Assembly: GCA_017448345.1 (NCBI GenBank)
Contig: JAFSLP010000109.1
Location: 1 to 64,000 of the forward strand
DNA from: Paludibacteraceae bacterium
Lineage (GTDB): Bacteria > Bacteroidota > Bacteroidia > Bacteroidales > Paludibacteraceae
Length of the DNA stretch: 64,000 nucleotides
Direction: 5' to 3'
Below are positions 8,816-17,344 of this stretch, piece by piece (within the stretch, counting starts at the first letter, position 1; every line of letters begins with the position of its first letter). The notes beneath the pieces are model-generated. The model was not told the DNA's origin and did no database searches. It saw nothing but the letters and a program-made list of their open reading frames with translations. The position numbers and the translations under genes were made by a program.

Positions 8816-9643
8816 ATGAATCGTCATTCACTAATATGGATTGTGTGCCTCCTGCCGGTGCTCATGCTCCTGCCCTTTCCGGCAAGCGCAGAGGAGAACT
8901 CCGTGCAGGCGGACAGACCGGGTCTGGGTACAGGACCTGCCGTGCTCGGCTTCGGCGATATTCAATGGGAGACCGGCTTCGAAGAAGCCTTCTCGCCGGG
9001 CATACATCTGGTGGCGCTGCCGGCGACTCTCTTCCGCTTCGGGCTCCACGAACGCGTTGAACTGCGCATGGAATACGAAGGAGTACTCACCGTCTATGAC
9101 AATCTGCCCGGTAAGCGCGAGGTGCAATACATTCCCGAACACCTTCTCCTCGGCACCAAACTGATGCTCTGGCAAGGCAGCACAGACAAACACCTGCGAT
9201 GGATTCCCAAAACGAGTATGATGCTGCAGCTGGGTATCCCTACGACAAAGGAACTGGTGGACGAACGGCCTGTCATCGGGATGATAGACCTGCTCTTTGA
9301 GAACGAAGTGACCGACTGGTTCTCTGTCGGTTATGATGTAGGCGCACACTGGCTGGAATGGAAACCCGAACCCGACGTATTTGCCTCCCTCAGTCTTAAT
9401 TTCCAACCCACGGAACAATGGGGCTGTTTTATCGAGAACTTCAACTACTTCGAGTTCCACCCCTCCGCTGCCATGAATACAGTCTATAATGTCTTTTTGG
9501 ATTTCGGCATCACCTACTCTCCTCATCCGCGTGTGCAGCTGGATGTCAATGCCGGCTTCAACTGCTACGACTCCGAACCCCTCCTCTGCGGTCCCAAGAA
9601 CTTCGCCTTCGTCGGTCTCGGCATCGCATGGAAACTCCGCTAA
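8816..9643 (+). CDS. outer-membrane transporter-like protein (phenol MetA-type porin family)
   Basis: 275 aa. The ATG at 8816 starts a signal peptide ending near PFPASAEE; a TTG 12 bp earlier is in frame but lies in the promoter box. After cleavage the QADRPGLGTGPAVLGFGDIQ opening is typical of the family annotated transporter or putative MetA-pathway of phenol degradation, a small outer-membrane barrel. Later strands (LEWKPEPDVFASLSLNF, FVGLGIAWKLR) fit a barrel ending in a beta-signal. The transported molecule is unknown. It is transcribed away from the TamB-barrel operon. Confidence 0.8.
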   Translation: MNRHSLIWIVCLLPVLMLLPFPASAEENSVQADRPGLGTGPAVLGFGDIQWETGFEEAFSPGIHLVALPATLFRFGLHERVELRMEYEGVLTVYDNLPGKREVQYIPEHLLLGTKLMLWQGSTDKHLRWIPKTSMMLQLGIPTTKELVDERPVIGMIDLLFENEVTDWFSVGYDVGAHWLEWKPEPDVFASLSLNFQPTEQWGCFIENFNYFEFHPSAAMNTVYNVFLDFGITYSPHPRVQLDVNAGFNCYDSEPLLCGPKNFAFVGLGIAWKLR

Positions 9644-10087
9644 CCTCCGCCTCTCCTCTGACCCTCCTCCGACCCTCCTCTGACCCTCCTCCGATTCCCT
9701 CCGATTCCCTCCGATAATCTCCGATTCCCTCCGATAATCTCCGATAACTCCCCTTTCGTTCATTGCGCCGTCTGAGAGACGGCTTCTCCGTATGTCCTTT
9801 TCAGGGCAATTCTATTGCCCGCTCTCCCCCTTGCTGAGGTTGCCGGTTGATTTCTCCGTGCCTGACCTAGGTGATACCTAGGTGATACCTAGGTTATACC
9901 TAGGTTATTCAGCTTGTCGTAAAATGATAATAAGCATACTTTGCACCGCCTTTCCGCCCCGTTGGTCCTGCTCTCGCGGATAGCACCGCGAGCCTTTTCC
10001 ATGCCCTGATTGCAACTCCTCGCAAGCACCCTTGGACTGCTATCGGAACCCCCGCTTACTCATTTTGACTAAAAAACGTTGTTTTTT
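9644..10087. repeat. gene-free region with tandem repeats and hairpins
   Basis: No credible gene was seen. From 9650 to 9745 lie degenerate tandem copies of CTCCGATTCC and CTCCGATAAT units. Two perfect hairpins follow: GCCGTCT/AGACGGC (9767-9783) and GGGCAAT/ATTGCCC (9804-9820). At 9870-9908 there are four or five copies of an 11-bp CTAGGTGATAC-like unit. The first hairpin could end transcription of the gene at 8816, but it lacks a T tract. Confidence 0.7.
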
Positions 10088-10119
10088 CTTGCGTATGTCA
10101 AAAAAAAGTTGTACCTTTG
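10088..10119 (+). promoter_or_regulatory. promoter of the 10202 gene and probably the signalling run
   Basis: CTTG (10088-10091), 20-bp spacer beginning CGTATGTCA, TACCTTTG (10112-10119). No equally good promoter was seen before 11079, so the signalling genes may also use it. Confidence 0.75.
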
Positions 10120-10201
10120 CAGCGTGAATTGTATATACCCGCTTAATCACCCCCATCATCAACCATATCTTTTGCACCCGCTTAATCAAAACTACACTGA
10201 T

Positions 10202-11053
10202 ATGAAAAAGTATGTATCCGCGCTGCTGTTGATGGCAGCAAGTATCCTGCCCGTAGCAGCTCAGACCCCCGGTTATGCAGAGAGTGAAGTACTGCCTGTC
10301 CCTGCCGCCACCAACGCCAAGGCGGTAGCAGACACCGTCGGCACACAGCAGAATGACCGCTTTGCTTTCATGCACCGTTTCTACAAACGCTCCGGCTATT
10401 CCTATGTCTCACTCTTCAGCGTGGGCTACGCCACTCCGTTCCTTCTCCCGAACAACCCGGAACATTATGACATCACGGAGTTCTTGGGACGCCGGCATTT
10501 CCTTAATGTGTCTTTTGTGGACTTCCGTGTGCGTTTCATTGGGGCTGAGTTGTTTGACTTCGAGTTCGGTGTGAACACGCCGGGCAAGACCAAGCACGGT
10601 GTCAACCTGCCTACTATCGGCAGAGGAGGAATGACACCCGACTCCATCACCAGCGGCTCGCTCAGTACCATGTGGTTCGCTTGGAAACCAAGTATCAAGT
10701 TCTACGTTCCTGCCACCTCGTGGCTTGCTGCTGAGGTCTATGCCGGAGCACACGTGGACATCACCGCACTCTGGAGCCAAATACACAAGAGTTATTATAA
10801 ATCCAACCCGCTCGTGCCTGCACAGAACACCTTCGTCGGTGCACATGTGGGGGTGGGTCTGCTCTTCGGCGGACCTGTGGCAGTGCCTATCGAACTCAAA
10901 TGCGAATACCGCCACCCTATCCCCTTGACCAAGGAGATTGACGGAACCGTCTATACCAGCAACCACGCCCTTGTGCCGCAAGGCGTTTATCTCAGCGCAC
11001 AACTACATGTCGGATGGATTCTGGACAAGAAAGGCAAAGTCATGAACAAGTGA
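10202..11053 (+). CDS. secreted outer-membrane barrel protein, hypothetical
   Basis: 283 aa from the ATG at 10202; the frame is open upstream to 10079, but that part contains the promoter. The N terminus is a clear signal peptide cleaved around VAAQ. The mature protein has alternating strands rich in aromatic residues and glycine (VSLFSVGYATPFLL, YAGAHVDITALW, FVGAHVGVGLLFGG), fitting a small outer-membrane barrel. It ends 25 bp before the SpoIIE phosphatase gene, so the two are probably cotranscribed. No family was recognised. Confidence 0.75.
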   Translation: MKKYVSALLLMAASILPVAAQTPGYAESEVLPVPAATNAKAVADTVGTQQNDRFAFMHRFYKRSGYSYVSLFSVGYATPFLLPNNPEHYDITEFLGRRHFLNVSFVDFRVRFIGAELFDFEFGVNTPGKTKHGVNLPTIGRGGMTPDSITSGSLSTMWFAWKPSIKFYVPATSWLAAEVYAGAHVDITALWSQIHKSYYKSNPLVPAQNTFVGAHVGVGLLFGGPVAVPIELKCEYRHPIPLTKEIDGTVYTSNHALVPQGVYLSAQLHVGWILDKKGKVMNK

Positions 11054-11078
11054 CGGAAGAAACAAGAACAACCTGACC

Positions 11079-13196
11079 ATGCGCAGACAAAACTCAGAAG
11101 AAAAAACAACCATCCGTTCCAAAGCGGGATTCTGGATTCTCTTGGTGGCTGCCGTAGTATTGGAAGCCACCAACTGCATCTTGTATCTCTATACCCGCCA
11201 CACCATACGGGAGGAAGCGGTGCAGCGTGCGCAGAGCGAGTTACGCGCTGCCGAACTGGAGATTAACGCCGTCACCTCGCAACTGGAAGCCGCCGTGCAG
11301 ATGCTCGCACGCATGGGAGAAGACGGACTGGGCGACCCGGAGGAAGCCGCTAAAGCCACACGCACGCTCCTTGAGACGCTCGACAACGTGGAGAGCGCCG
11401 GCATCGCTTTCACCGCCGGATACTACCCCAAGAAAGGCAAATGGTACGAGGTCTGCAGCAGCCGCGTCAAAGAGAAAGACGGACTGCCGTACGACAGTAT
11501 CTACACACGCCAGATAGGCAGCGCCGCGCATGACTACCTCGCCTCGGAATGGTTCAGCAATGGACTGAGTATCGACAGCGCATGGTGGTGCGAACCCTAC
11601 AATGACGACGCAGGAGCACAAGCGATGGTGGTCAGTTGCTCGTACCCTATCCGCGACAAAGAAGGACGCGTGGTGGCGGTAGCGTTAGTGGACCTCTCGC
11701 TGGAGAAACTGATGCACCTATCCCAATACCTGCAGGTCTATCAGGAGAGTTATTACTCCATCGCCTCTGCCACGGGTGTGAATATCGTCACGCCGCCTGA
11801 TACCGTGCCCGGACGCAGATACCTGCAGTTCGACGAGGAGATTGATGCCACCGGATGGCGCATCTCCATCATCATTCCCGAGGACATCCTCTATGCCGAC
11901 CTGAAACGCGCAGGACTCTTCATCACCATCCTTATGCTCATCGGTTTGGCGGTGCTCGTCTTCATCATGTTCCGCTCCGCCAATGACATCCGGAGACTGG
12001 TGACGGTCAACACCCAGAAAGAGCGTATGATACGCGACCTTGAGATTGCCCGTAACATCCAGATGGCTATGCTGCCGAAGACCTTCCCGCCCTACCCCAA
12101 CCGGCGTGACCTTGCCATGTACGGCGTCGTACTGCCGGCAAAAGAAGTAGGAGGAGACCTCTACGACTTCTACGAACGGGACGGCAAACTCTTCCTCTGC
12201 ATCGGTGACGTGAGCGGAAAAGGTGTCCCTGCTGCACTGGTGATGGCGATGACACGTTCCCTCTTCCGCTCTCTCTCTGCGCATGAGCAGGACACTGCCG
12301 TCATTGCGACACAAATCAACGACGCCATGTCCGAGAGCAACGAACTGAATATGTTCGTCACCCTCTTCCTTGCCGTGATGGACCTTCGCACGGGAGAAAT
12401 GAACTACTGCAACGCCGGACATAACGCACCCGTCCTTAACGGAGAGTTCCTGCCCACTATTCCTAACCTGCCTATAGGCATCCTCTCAGGCTTCGCCTAC
12501 ACGCCGCAGAACACTACCCTGCAACGCGGCGACATGCTCTTCTTCTACACCGACGGACTGACCGAGGCGGAGAACGAGAGCAAGACTCTCTTCGGAGAGG
12601 AACGGATGATTAACCTCCTGCGCTCGTTCCGGGCGGAGCAGACCGACCCCAATGACGCTACCGTGGCGCAACGGGGCATAGAGACCATGCTCAACGCTGT
12701 ACACGCCTTTGTCGGAAAAGCCGAACAGAGCGATGACCTGACTATGCTTGCTGTCAAATGGCTGCCCGAAGAAGACAGACACGGAGGAAAATTAGACAAA
12801 CCCGTCAGGCACTCCATCGTCATGCGCAATGATATACAGCAGATTCCCACCCTCGCCGAATGGGTGGAGAGTCTCCACATACCCGATGCGCTGAATATGA
12901 CCATCAACCTCGCACTCGAAGAAGCAGTGACGAATGTCATGCTCTATGCCTATCCGGGGGAGAACGGCAAAGTGCTCATCGAGGCGGAGAAGACACCGCA
13001 GCGCATCACCTTCACCATTTCTGACAGCGGTATCCCCTTCGACCCTACGCAGAGACCCGAAGCGGACATCACCCTTCCTGCCGAAGACAGAGCCATTGGA
13101 GGACTCGGAATACATCTCGTCCGCCAGATCATGGACGACATACACTACGAGCGTAAAGACAACCGGAACATCCTTACGCTTGTGAAAAAGCTGTAA
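11079..13196 (+). CDS. membrane SpoIIE-family phosphatase with C-terminal anti-sigma-type HATPase
   Basis: 705 aa. A membrane segment (about 17-39), a periplasmic Cache-like sensor region (about 40-275) and a second membrane segment (278-299) precede a PP2C/SpoIIE phosphatase domain with metal-ligand motifs GGDLYDFYE (near 357), GDVSGKGVPAAL (375) and SDDLTMLAVK (551). The last 120 residues are an RsbW-like GHKL kinase with an N box NLALEEAVTNVMLYAY (near 609), DSGIPF (648) and GGLGIHLV (674). One protein therefore carries both activities of a partner switch: dephosphorylating and phosphorylating a STAS antagonist, which is encoded 106 bp downstream. The periplasmic ligand and the downstream target are not visible here. 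Confidence 0.92.
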   Translation: MRRQNSEEKTTIRSKAGFWILLVAAVVLEATNCILYLYTRHTIREEAVQRAQSELRAAELEINAVTSQLEAAVQMLARMGEDGLGDPEEAAKATRTLLETLDNVESAGIAFTAGYYPKKGKWYEVCSSRVKEKDGLPYDSIYTRQIGSAAHDYLASEWFSNGLSIDSAWWCEPYNDDAGAQAMVVSCSYPIRDKEGRVVAVALVDLSLEKLMHLSQYLQVYQESYYSIASATGVNIVTPPDTVPGRRYLQFDEEIDATGWRISIIIPEDILYADLKRAGLFITILMLIGLAVLVFIMFRSANDIRRLVTVNTQKERMIRDLEIARNIQMAMLPKTFPPYPNRRDLAMYGVVLPAKEVGGDLYDFYERDGKLFLCIGDVSGKGVPAALVMAMTRSLFRSLSAHEQDTAVIATQINDAMSESNELNMFVTLFLAVMDLRTGEMNYCNAGHNAPVLNGEFLPTIPNLPIGILSGFAYTPQNTTLQRGDMLFFYTDGLTEAENESKTLFGEERMINLLRSFRAEQTDPNDATVAQRGIETMLNAVHAFVGKAEQSDDLTMLAVKWLPEEDRHGGKLDKPVRHSIVMRNDIQQIPTLAEWVESLHIPDALNMTINLALEEAVTNVMLYAYPGENGKVLIEAEKTPQRITFTISDSGIPFDPTQRPEADITLPAEDRAIGGLGIHLVRQIMDDIHYERKDNRNILTLVKKL

Positions 13197-13302
13197 TCCG
13201 TCATCCGACTCCTCGGATTACTCCGATAAAATCGGATAGATTCGGATTCCTCCGATTCCTCCGAGCCAATAGCACCGGAAAACTAAAAACAACACAATAA
13301 CA

Positions 13303-13605
13303 ATGACAACTACGATTCAAGAAAACGGCAACCAGCTCATTGCTTTGTTTGCCGGACGGTTGGACACTGCGGCGGCTATCCCTACCATGGAAGCGGTCAA
13401 ACCGCTGCTCGAGGCTGCCAACCGTGAAATCATCCTCGACTGCACCCAACTGGAGTATATCTCCTCCTCCGGTCTGCGTATCTTCCTCTCCATCCGCAAG
13501 GATGCCGCAGCACATGGCAGCAAGGTTATCGTGCGGAACATCAGTGCGGACATCCGTCAGGTCTTTATGATGACAGGATTCATCAGTCTTTTTGAGATAC
13601 AGTGA
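13303..13605 (+). CDS. STAS-domain anti-sigma factor antagonist
   Basis: 100 aa, a complete STAS domain. The YISSSGLRIF motif (about 51-60) carries the Ser that partner-switch kinases phosphorylate in SpoIIAA/RsbV proteins. Its stop codon TGA overlaps the ATG of the next gene (TGATG), so translation is probably coupled to the alarmone-synthetase-like gene. It is the expected substrate of the upstream SpoIIE/HATPase protein. The tract just before it (13200-13265) carries CGGATT/CTCCGAT microrepeats. Confidence 0.92.
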   Translation: MTTTIQENGNQLIALFAGRLDTAAAIPTMEAVKPLLEAANREIILDCTQLEYISSSGLRIFLSIRKDAAAHGSKVIVRNISADIRQVFMMTGFISLFEIQ

Positions 13606-14729
13606 TGGAGAACTTGGATTTCCACTGCCAACTCATTCTGGAGGAATACCGTGAGTCACTGCCTGCGCTCAAGCGCATGAAAGAGGTGGTGACCCGTGCC
13701 TTGCATGAGGCGCTCGAACGCAACGGACTCATCGTCACAGCCGTAGAGGCACGCGTCAAGACAGAGGAGTCGCTGGCGGGCAAACTGGCGCTCAAGGGTG
13801 CCAAATATGCTACACTCAGTGACATAACAGACATCCTCGGCGCACGTATCATCACCTTTTATACCGACGATGTGGACCGTATTGCCGCTATGGCGGAGCA
13901 GCTCTTTGACATAGACTGGGACAACTCGGTGGACAAACGACGGCTGCACCAGCTGGACAGCTTCGGTTATAACTCGCTCCATTATATCTGCCGCCTGCCC
14001 AAGACGCTCTGCTCCGACCCGCAGTTCCCGCAGCTCAACGACATACGCTTCGAGCTCCAGCTTCGCACCACGCTGCAACATGCTTGGGCGGCTATCAATC
14101 ACGACACCGGATACAAGTCCGGCGTGGAGATTCCCCGTGAGTACATGCGACGCATGAACAGGCTCGCAGGTATGCTGGAGATGGCGGATGACGAGTTCAG
14201 TCGTATCCGCACGGAGATTACCGACTACCGCCGCCGCGTCCAGCAACTGGTGCAGAACGGCAAACTGGATGATGTGCTGCTTGACGGCGACACCTTCCGT
14301 TCCTATATGATGGCGAAACCGCTTGACCGCCTCAACAAACGCATTGCCGCTATCAACCAAGCGGAGATACAGGAAGCACCCTTCATCCGCTACCTGCGCG
14401 TTCTCCTCGCCTTGGACTGCAAGACGCTGGGTGACGTGCAGCGCCTCTTCCGCAAATACGAAGATGACGCTTATCTCCTTGCCCGCCACCAGCTGGGTAA
14501 CACCGACCTCGACATCGTCTCCTCCGCTATCGGGCTGCAGAACATATGCATCGTCTGCATCCTCTCCAATGGCGGCGGCAAGATAGGACTGGTGCGGCTC
14601 TTCGATGCGCTCAACGGACATAACCCGCAGAACGAAGCACTTGCCGAACTGACCTTCGAGCAAGCCTCAAACCTGCCCTTCATGAAAATTTCGCTTGCCG
14701 AAAATAACCGTGCTCCTGAAAGGGGCTAA
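13605..14729 (+). CDS. RelA/SpoT nucleotidyltransferase-domain protein, candidate (p)ppGpp synthetase
   Basis: 374 aa from the ATG at 13605; a GTG one codon earlier is also in frame. The synthetase fold is indicated by LSDITDILGARIITFYTDD, SFGYNSLHY (near 119) and ELQLRTTLQHAWAAINHD (149-166), which match the RelA/SpoT catalytic core. No HD hydrolase, TGS or ACT domain is attached, so this is a small-alarmone-synthetase-like protein with an unclassified C-terminal region of about 190 residues. It overlaps the STAS gene and is followed two genes later by an HD hydrolase-like protein. Product identity (ppGpp, pppApp or RNA modification, as in toxSAS enzymes) cannot be read from sequence. Confidence 0.88.
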   Translation: MENLDFHCQLILEEYRESLPALKRMKEVVTRALHEALERNGLIVTAVEARVKTEESLAGKLALKGAKYATLSDITDILGARIITFYTDDVDRIAAMAEQLFDIDWDNSVDKRRLHQLDSFGYNSLHYICRLPKTLCSDPQFPQLNDIRFELQLRTTLQHAWAAINHDTGYKSGVEIPREYMRRMNRLAGMLEMADDEFSRIRTEITDYRRRVQQLVQNGKLDDVLLDGDTFRSYMMAKPLDRLNKRIAAINQAEIQEAPFIRYLRVLLALDCKTLGDVQRLFRKYEDDAYLLARHQLGNTDLDIVSSAIGLQNICIVCILSNGGGKIGLVRLFDALNGHNPQNEALAELTFEQASNLPFMKISLAENNRAPERG

Positions 14730-14737
14730 GAAGAATC

Positions 14738-14777
14738 ATTCGTAATTTGTAATTCGTAATTCGTAATTCGTAATTTT
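14738..14777. repeat. intergenic AATTCGTA tandem array
   Basis: Four to five degenerate copies of an 8-bp AATTCGTA unit fill the gap between two genes. Related arrays occur at 15720-15776, 51942-51975 and 54511-54540. The unit contains TAA and an 8-bp period shifts through all frames, so it cannot persist inside a gene. Confidence 0.85.
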
Positions 14778-14791
14778 AAATTAATATTCCT

Positions 14792-15703
14792 ATGCAGCCT
14801 ATCAAGATTGATCTCAACGACTATGTGCGCACCGGCGAAGGAGCCAACGGCGCCTCGTATAACCATAAGTCAGACCCGAACATCATGCTCAAACTCTATT
14901 TCCGCAATTTCGAAGCGGCGGAGCAAGAGCTTGTGTTAGCCCGCAAGGTGTACGAAATGGGCATACCCACGCCCGAGCCCGGAGACCTTGTCACTGACGG
15001 CAAGCAGGTGGGTATTCGTTTCCGCCGGCTCATGGACAAGAAGTCGTTCTCACGCGCGTGCGGAGATAATCCGGAACGCACGGACGCGTACGCACGCGAG
15101 TTCGCGCAGATGTGTATCAAGCTCCACAACACCCATGTGGACACCTCCCGTTTCGAGAATGTCAAAGACAGGCTCTACGCTATGCTGGAGGCTAATCCGG
15201 ACTTCACGCCGGTGCAGAAACAGAAGATTCATGATTACATCGCCGCTGCTCCGGATGCCGACACCGCCATACACGGAGACCTGCAGTTCGGAAACGGCAT
15301 CTTCGTCCCCTCCGGCGAGAAATATTTCATCGACCTCGGCGATTTCTGCTACGGATTCCCTCTCTTCGACCTTGGCATGGTATATCTCTGCTGCTGCCTC
15401 AATAACGAAGAATGGACGATGGAGGTCAATCATATGTCCAATGCTACCGCACGCCGGTTCTGGGACGCTTTTGCAGAGGCGTATTTCCACTCGCCCGACT
15501 GCCCGCTCATCGGTTATGATCCGTCGTCTATTGTCCATAGTCCGTCGTCCGTTAAAGAACCGCTCTTCGGACCCGGGGCTGACTTGGAGCAGGTGGAGCA
15601 GGTGGTCAAGATTTACGCCGGACTCAAGACCCTCATCGTTGAGCGCGACACGCATTGCCCCATGCCACAGTTCCGCGCCATGCTCGAAGGAACCGTTTAC
15701 TAA
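14792..15703 (+). CDS. kinase-fold phosphotransferase (TIGR02172-like, APH family)
   Basis: 303 aa. An N-terminal lobe with GEGANGASY in place of a glycine loop, a catalytic-loop equivalent AIHGDLQFGNGIF (near 163-175) and an IDLGDFCYG metal-binding motif place it in the aminoglycoside/choline-kinase-like fold, close to the TIGR02172 paralogue family. The substrate is unknown. Residues 242-254 contain an SSIVHSPSSV stretch encoded by a TCCGTCGTC repeat (15516-15553), probably an in-frame repeat insertion. It sits within the signalling run, 62 bp after the synthetase gene across an AATTCGTA array. Confidence 0.82.
   Translation: MQPIKIDLNDYVRTGEGANGASYNHKSDPNIMLKLYFRNFEAAEQELVLARKVYEMGIPTPEPGDLVTDGKQVGIRFRRLMDKKSFSRACGDNPERTDAYAREFAQMCIKLHNTHVDTSRFENVKDRLYAMLEANPDFTPVQKQKIHDYIAAAPDADTAIHGDLQFGNGIFVPSGEKYFIDLGDFCYGFPLFDLGMVYLCCCLNNEEWTMEVNHMSNATARRFWDAFAEAYFHSPDCPLIGYDPSSIVHSPSSVKEPLFGPGADLEQVEQVVKIYAGLKTLIVERDTHCPMPQFRAMLEGTVY
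15516..15553 (+). repeat. in-frame TCCGTCGTC repeat in the phosphotransferase gene
   Basis: Two TCCGTCGTC copies flank TATTGTCCATAG within the reading frame. This is weaker than the other in-frame repeats because no matching intergenic copy was found. Confidence 0.45.
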
Positions 15704-15719
15704 TAGCGCCTCACAAAAT

Positions 15720-15776
15720 ATAATTCGTAATTCGTAATCCGTAATTCGTAATCCGTAATTCGTAATTCGTAATTTC
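15720..15776. repeat. intergenic AATTCGTA/AATCCGTA tandem array
   Basis: About seven alternating copies of AATTCGTA and AATCCGTA lie between the phosphotransferase and HD-protein genes. They belong to the same family as 14738-14777. Confidence 0.85.
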
Positions 15777-15783
15777 CATAGCT

Positions 15784-16365
15784 ATGAACAAATACTTGGA
15801 TACAGACCTCTTGGACCGCGCTATTATCTTTGCTGTCAACGCGCATCATAACACCGAGCGGCGCGGTAAAGGATTTCCCTATATCGTCCACCCTATGGAG
15901 GCGGTGGAGATTGTAGCTACCATCACGCCCGACCAAGAGCTGCTGGCGGCGGCGGCTCTGCATGACACCATCGAGGACACGGATGTCACCGTGGAGCAGC
16001 TGCGCGAACTGTTCGGAGAACGCGTGGCGCACTTGGTGCAGGAGGAGAGCGACCAATTCACCGAAGGAGTCAGCGAAGCCGACTCTTGGCATGACCGCAA
16101 ACAGGCGGCTATCGACCGGCTGGCACACGCCTCACACGACGCCAAGATAGTAGCCATGGGGGACAAACTGAGTAACATGCGCGCCATCGCACGCGATTAT
16201 AAGGTACGGGGCGACGAGCTGTGGTCCATCTTCCATGTCACCGACAAAGCCTCGCACGAGTGGCACTATCGCGGGCTGGCGCAATCCCTCGCCGAACTGG
16301 GCGACACCTTCGCCTATCAGGAGTTCGTCCGCCTCATCGATGAAGTGTTTAGTGGACAACACTAA
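15784..16365 (+). CDS. small HD-domain protein, candidate alarmone hydrolase (MESH1/SAH-like)
   Basis: 193 aa. The HD signature has a first His in RRGKGFPYIVHPMEAV, then LHDTIEDT (about 59-66, the HDxxED motif of SpoT/MESH1 hydrolases) and GDKLSNMRAI for the distal metal ligand. It is one HD domain without synthetase or regulatory parts, the size of small alarmone hydrolases. Its position two genes after a synthetase-only protein suggests a matched make-and-break pair. Closely related HD proteins can act on other nucleotides, so the substrate is inferred. Confidence 0.85.
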   Translation: MNKYLDTDLLDRAIIFAVNAHHNTERRGKGFPYIVHPMEAVEIVATITPDQELLAAAALHDTIEDTDVTVEQLRELFGERVAHLVQEESDQFTEGVSEADSWHDRKQAAIDRLAHASHDAKIVAMGDKLSNMRAIARDYKVRGDELWSIFHVTDKASHEWHYRGLAQSLAELGDTFAYQEFVRLIDEVFSGQH

Positions 16366-16386
16366 ACTCTAAACACTCAACTCAAC

Positions 16387-17190
16387 ATGACTGTTCTTTT
16401 CGATAACATAGTCAATGCCCGTGACCTCGGCGGCATCATCGGCGCCGGAGGACGTGCCATACGTCCACGACGACTGCTGCGGACCGCCCATCTGCACGAC
16501 GCTTCCGATGCTGACGTAGAGCGGCTGAAAAGCGAGTATAACCTCTGCCGGATCTTCGATTTCCGGTCGCTTAACGAGTTCCAAGTGGTGCCCGACAGGG
16601 AGATAGATGGCGTGCAGCACCACCTCCTGCCTACCATTGACATGCGTGCGGAGCAGCAGACCGGCAAACCCATTCCCGACGAGGCGTTCTTCGAACTCGA
16701 CAAACATATCGTCAACTACTCCTTCTATCCGGAGGTGCAGATGATGGCAGCCAATATGTACCCCTCCCTCATCCGCAGCGAGTTCTCGCAACTCCAATAC
16801 GCCGCTTTCCTCCGTCTCATCATCGAGGCGCCCGCAGACGGCGGTATCCTCTGGCATTGCGCACAGGGTAAGGACCGCACAGGATGGGGTGCCGCCTTCC
16901 TCATGTTCGCCCTCGGCGTCGAAAGGGAGACCGTCATCGCCGACTTCGAGCAGAGCAATGACTTCTACCGCCCGGTCGTGGAACGCCTCAACGCCGACGT
17001 CATCGCACGCGGAGGAGGAGAAGCGGAGATGGCGGTCATTCAGGCGTTTATGGGTGTCTCCACGCCTAACTTCATCGCCACGCTCGACCTCATCGACCGC
17101 GAGTTCGGCTCCATGACCGACTACCTCCATTCCATCCTCTGCCTCTCGCACGACGACATACAAACACTCCGCCGACGCTATCTGGCATAA
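16387..17190 (+). CDS. tyrosine-protein phosphatase (Y_phosphatase3 family)
   Basis: 267 aa. The P-loop HCAQGKDRTGWG (about 156-167) is the HCxxGKDRTG form of PTP/lipid phosphatases, and the opening NARDLGGI fits the Y_phosphatase3 family, whose members act on phosphotyrosine, phosphoinositides or small phosphate esters. No signal peptide, so cytoplasmic. It begins 21 bp after the HD protein and is the last gene of the run. Confidence 0.88.
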   Translation: MTVLFDNIVNARDLGGIIGAGGRAIRPRRLLRTAHLHDASDADVERLKSEYNLCRIFDFRSLNEFQVVPDREIDGVQHHLLPTIDMRAEQQTGKPIPDEAFFELDKHIVNYSFYPEVQMMAANMYPSLIRSEFSQLQYAAFLRLIIEAPADGGILWHCAQGKDRTGWGAAFLMFALGVERETVIADFEQSNDFYRPVVERLNADVIARGGGEAEMAVIQAFMGVSTPNFIATLDLIDREFGSMTDYLHSILCLSHDDIQTLRRRYLA

Positions 17191-17250
17191 GTCAACAACT
17201 TCCTATTATCGGGCAGGATTCATTATGCAGGATTGAACGATTTAATATAG

Positions 17251-17316
17251 AATCGCAGATTATTTTGTGTAAAATCGCAGATTTTTCTTGCAAGAATCGC
17301 AGATTTTTTGTATCTT
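17251..17316 (+). repeat. three 22-bp direct repeats overlapping a promoter
   Basis: AATCGCAGATTNTTT-type units begin at 17251, 17273 and 17295, exactly 22 bp apart. The third spans the promoter spacer and part of the -7 box of the ATPase at 17345. A 22-bp period is two helical turns, as expected for a repressor or activator bound on one DNA face. Confidence 0.75.
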
Positions 17317-17318
17317 TG
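17287..17318 (+). promoter_or_regulatory. promoter of the ATPase gene at 17345
   Basis: CTTG (17287-17290), 20-bp spacer, TATCTTTG (17311-17318), 26 bp before the ATG. It is overlapped by the 22-bp repeats. Confidence 0.75.
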
Positions 17319-17344
17319 CAGCGAATATTTGATAAATATAGGAT

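Noticed and set aside
13656..14663. 335-codon minus-strand frame
   Set aside because: Antisense to the RelA/SpoT-domain gene, with no motif or start context.
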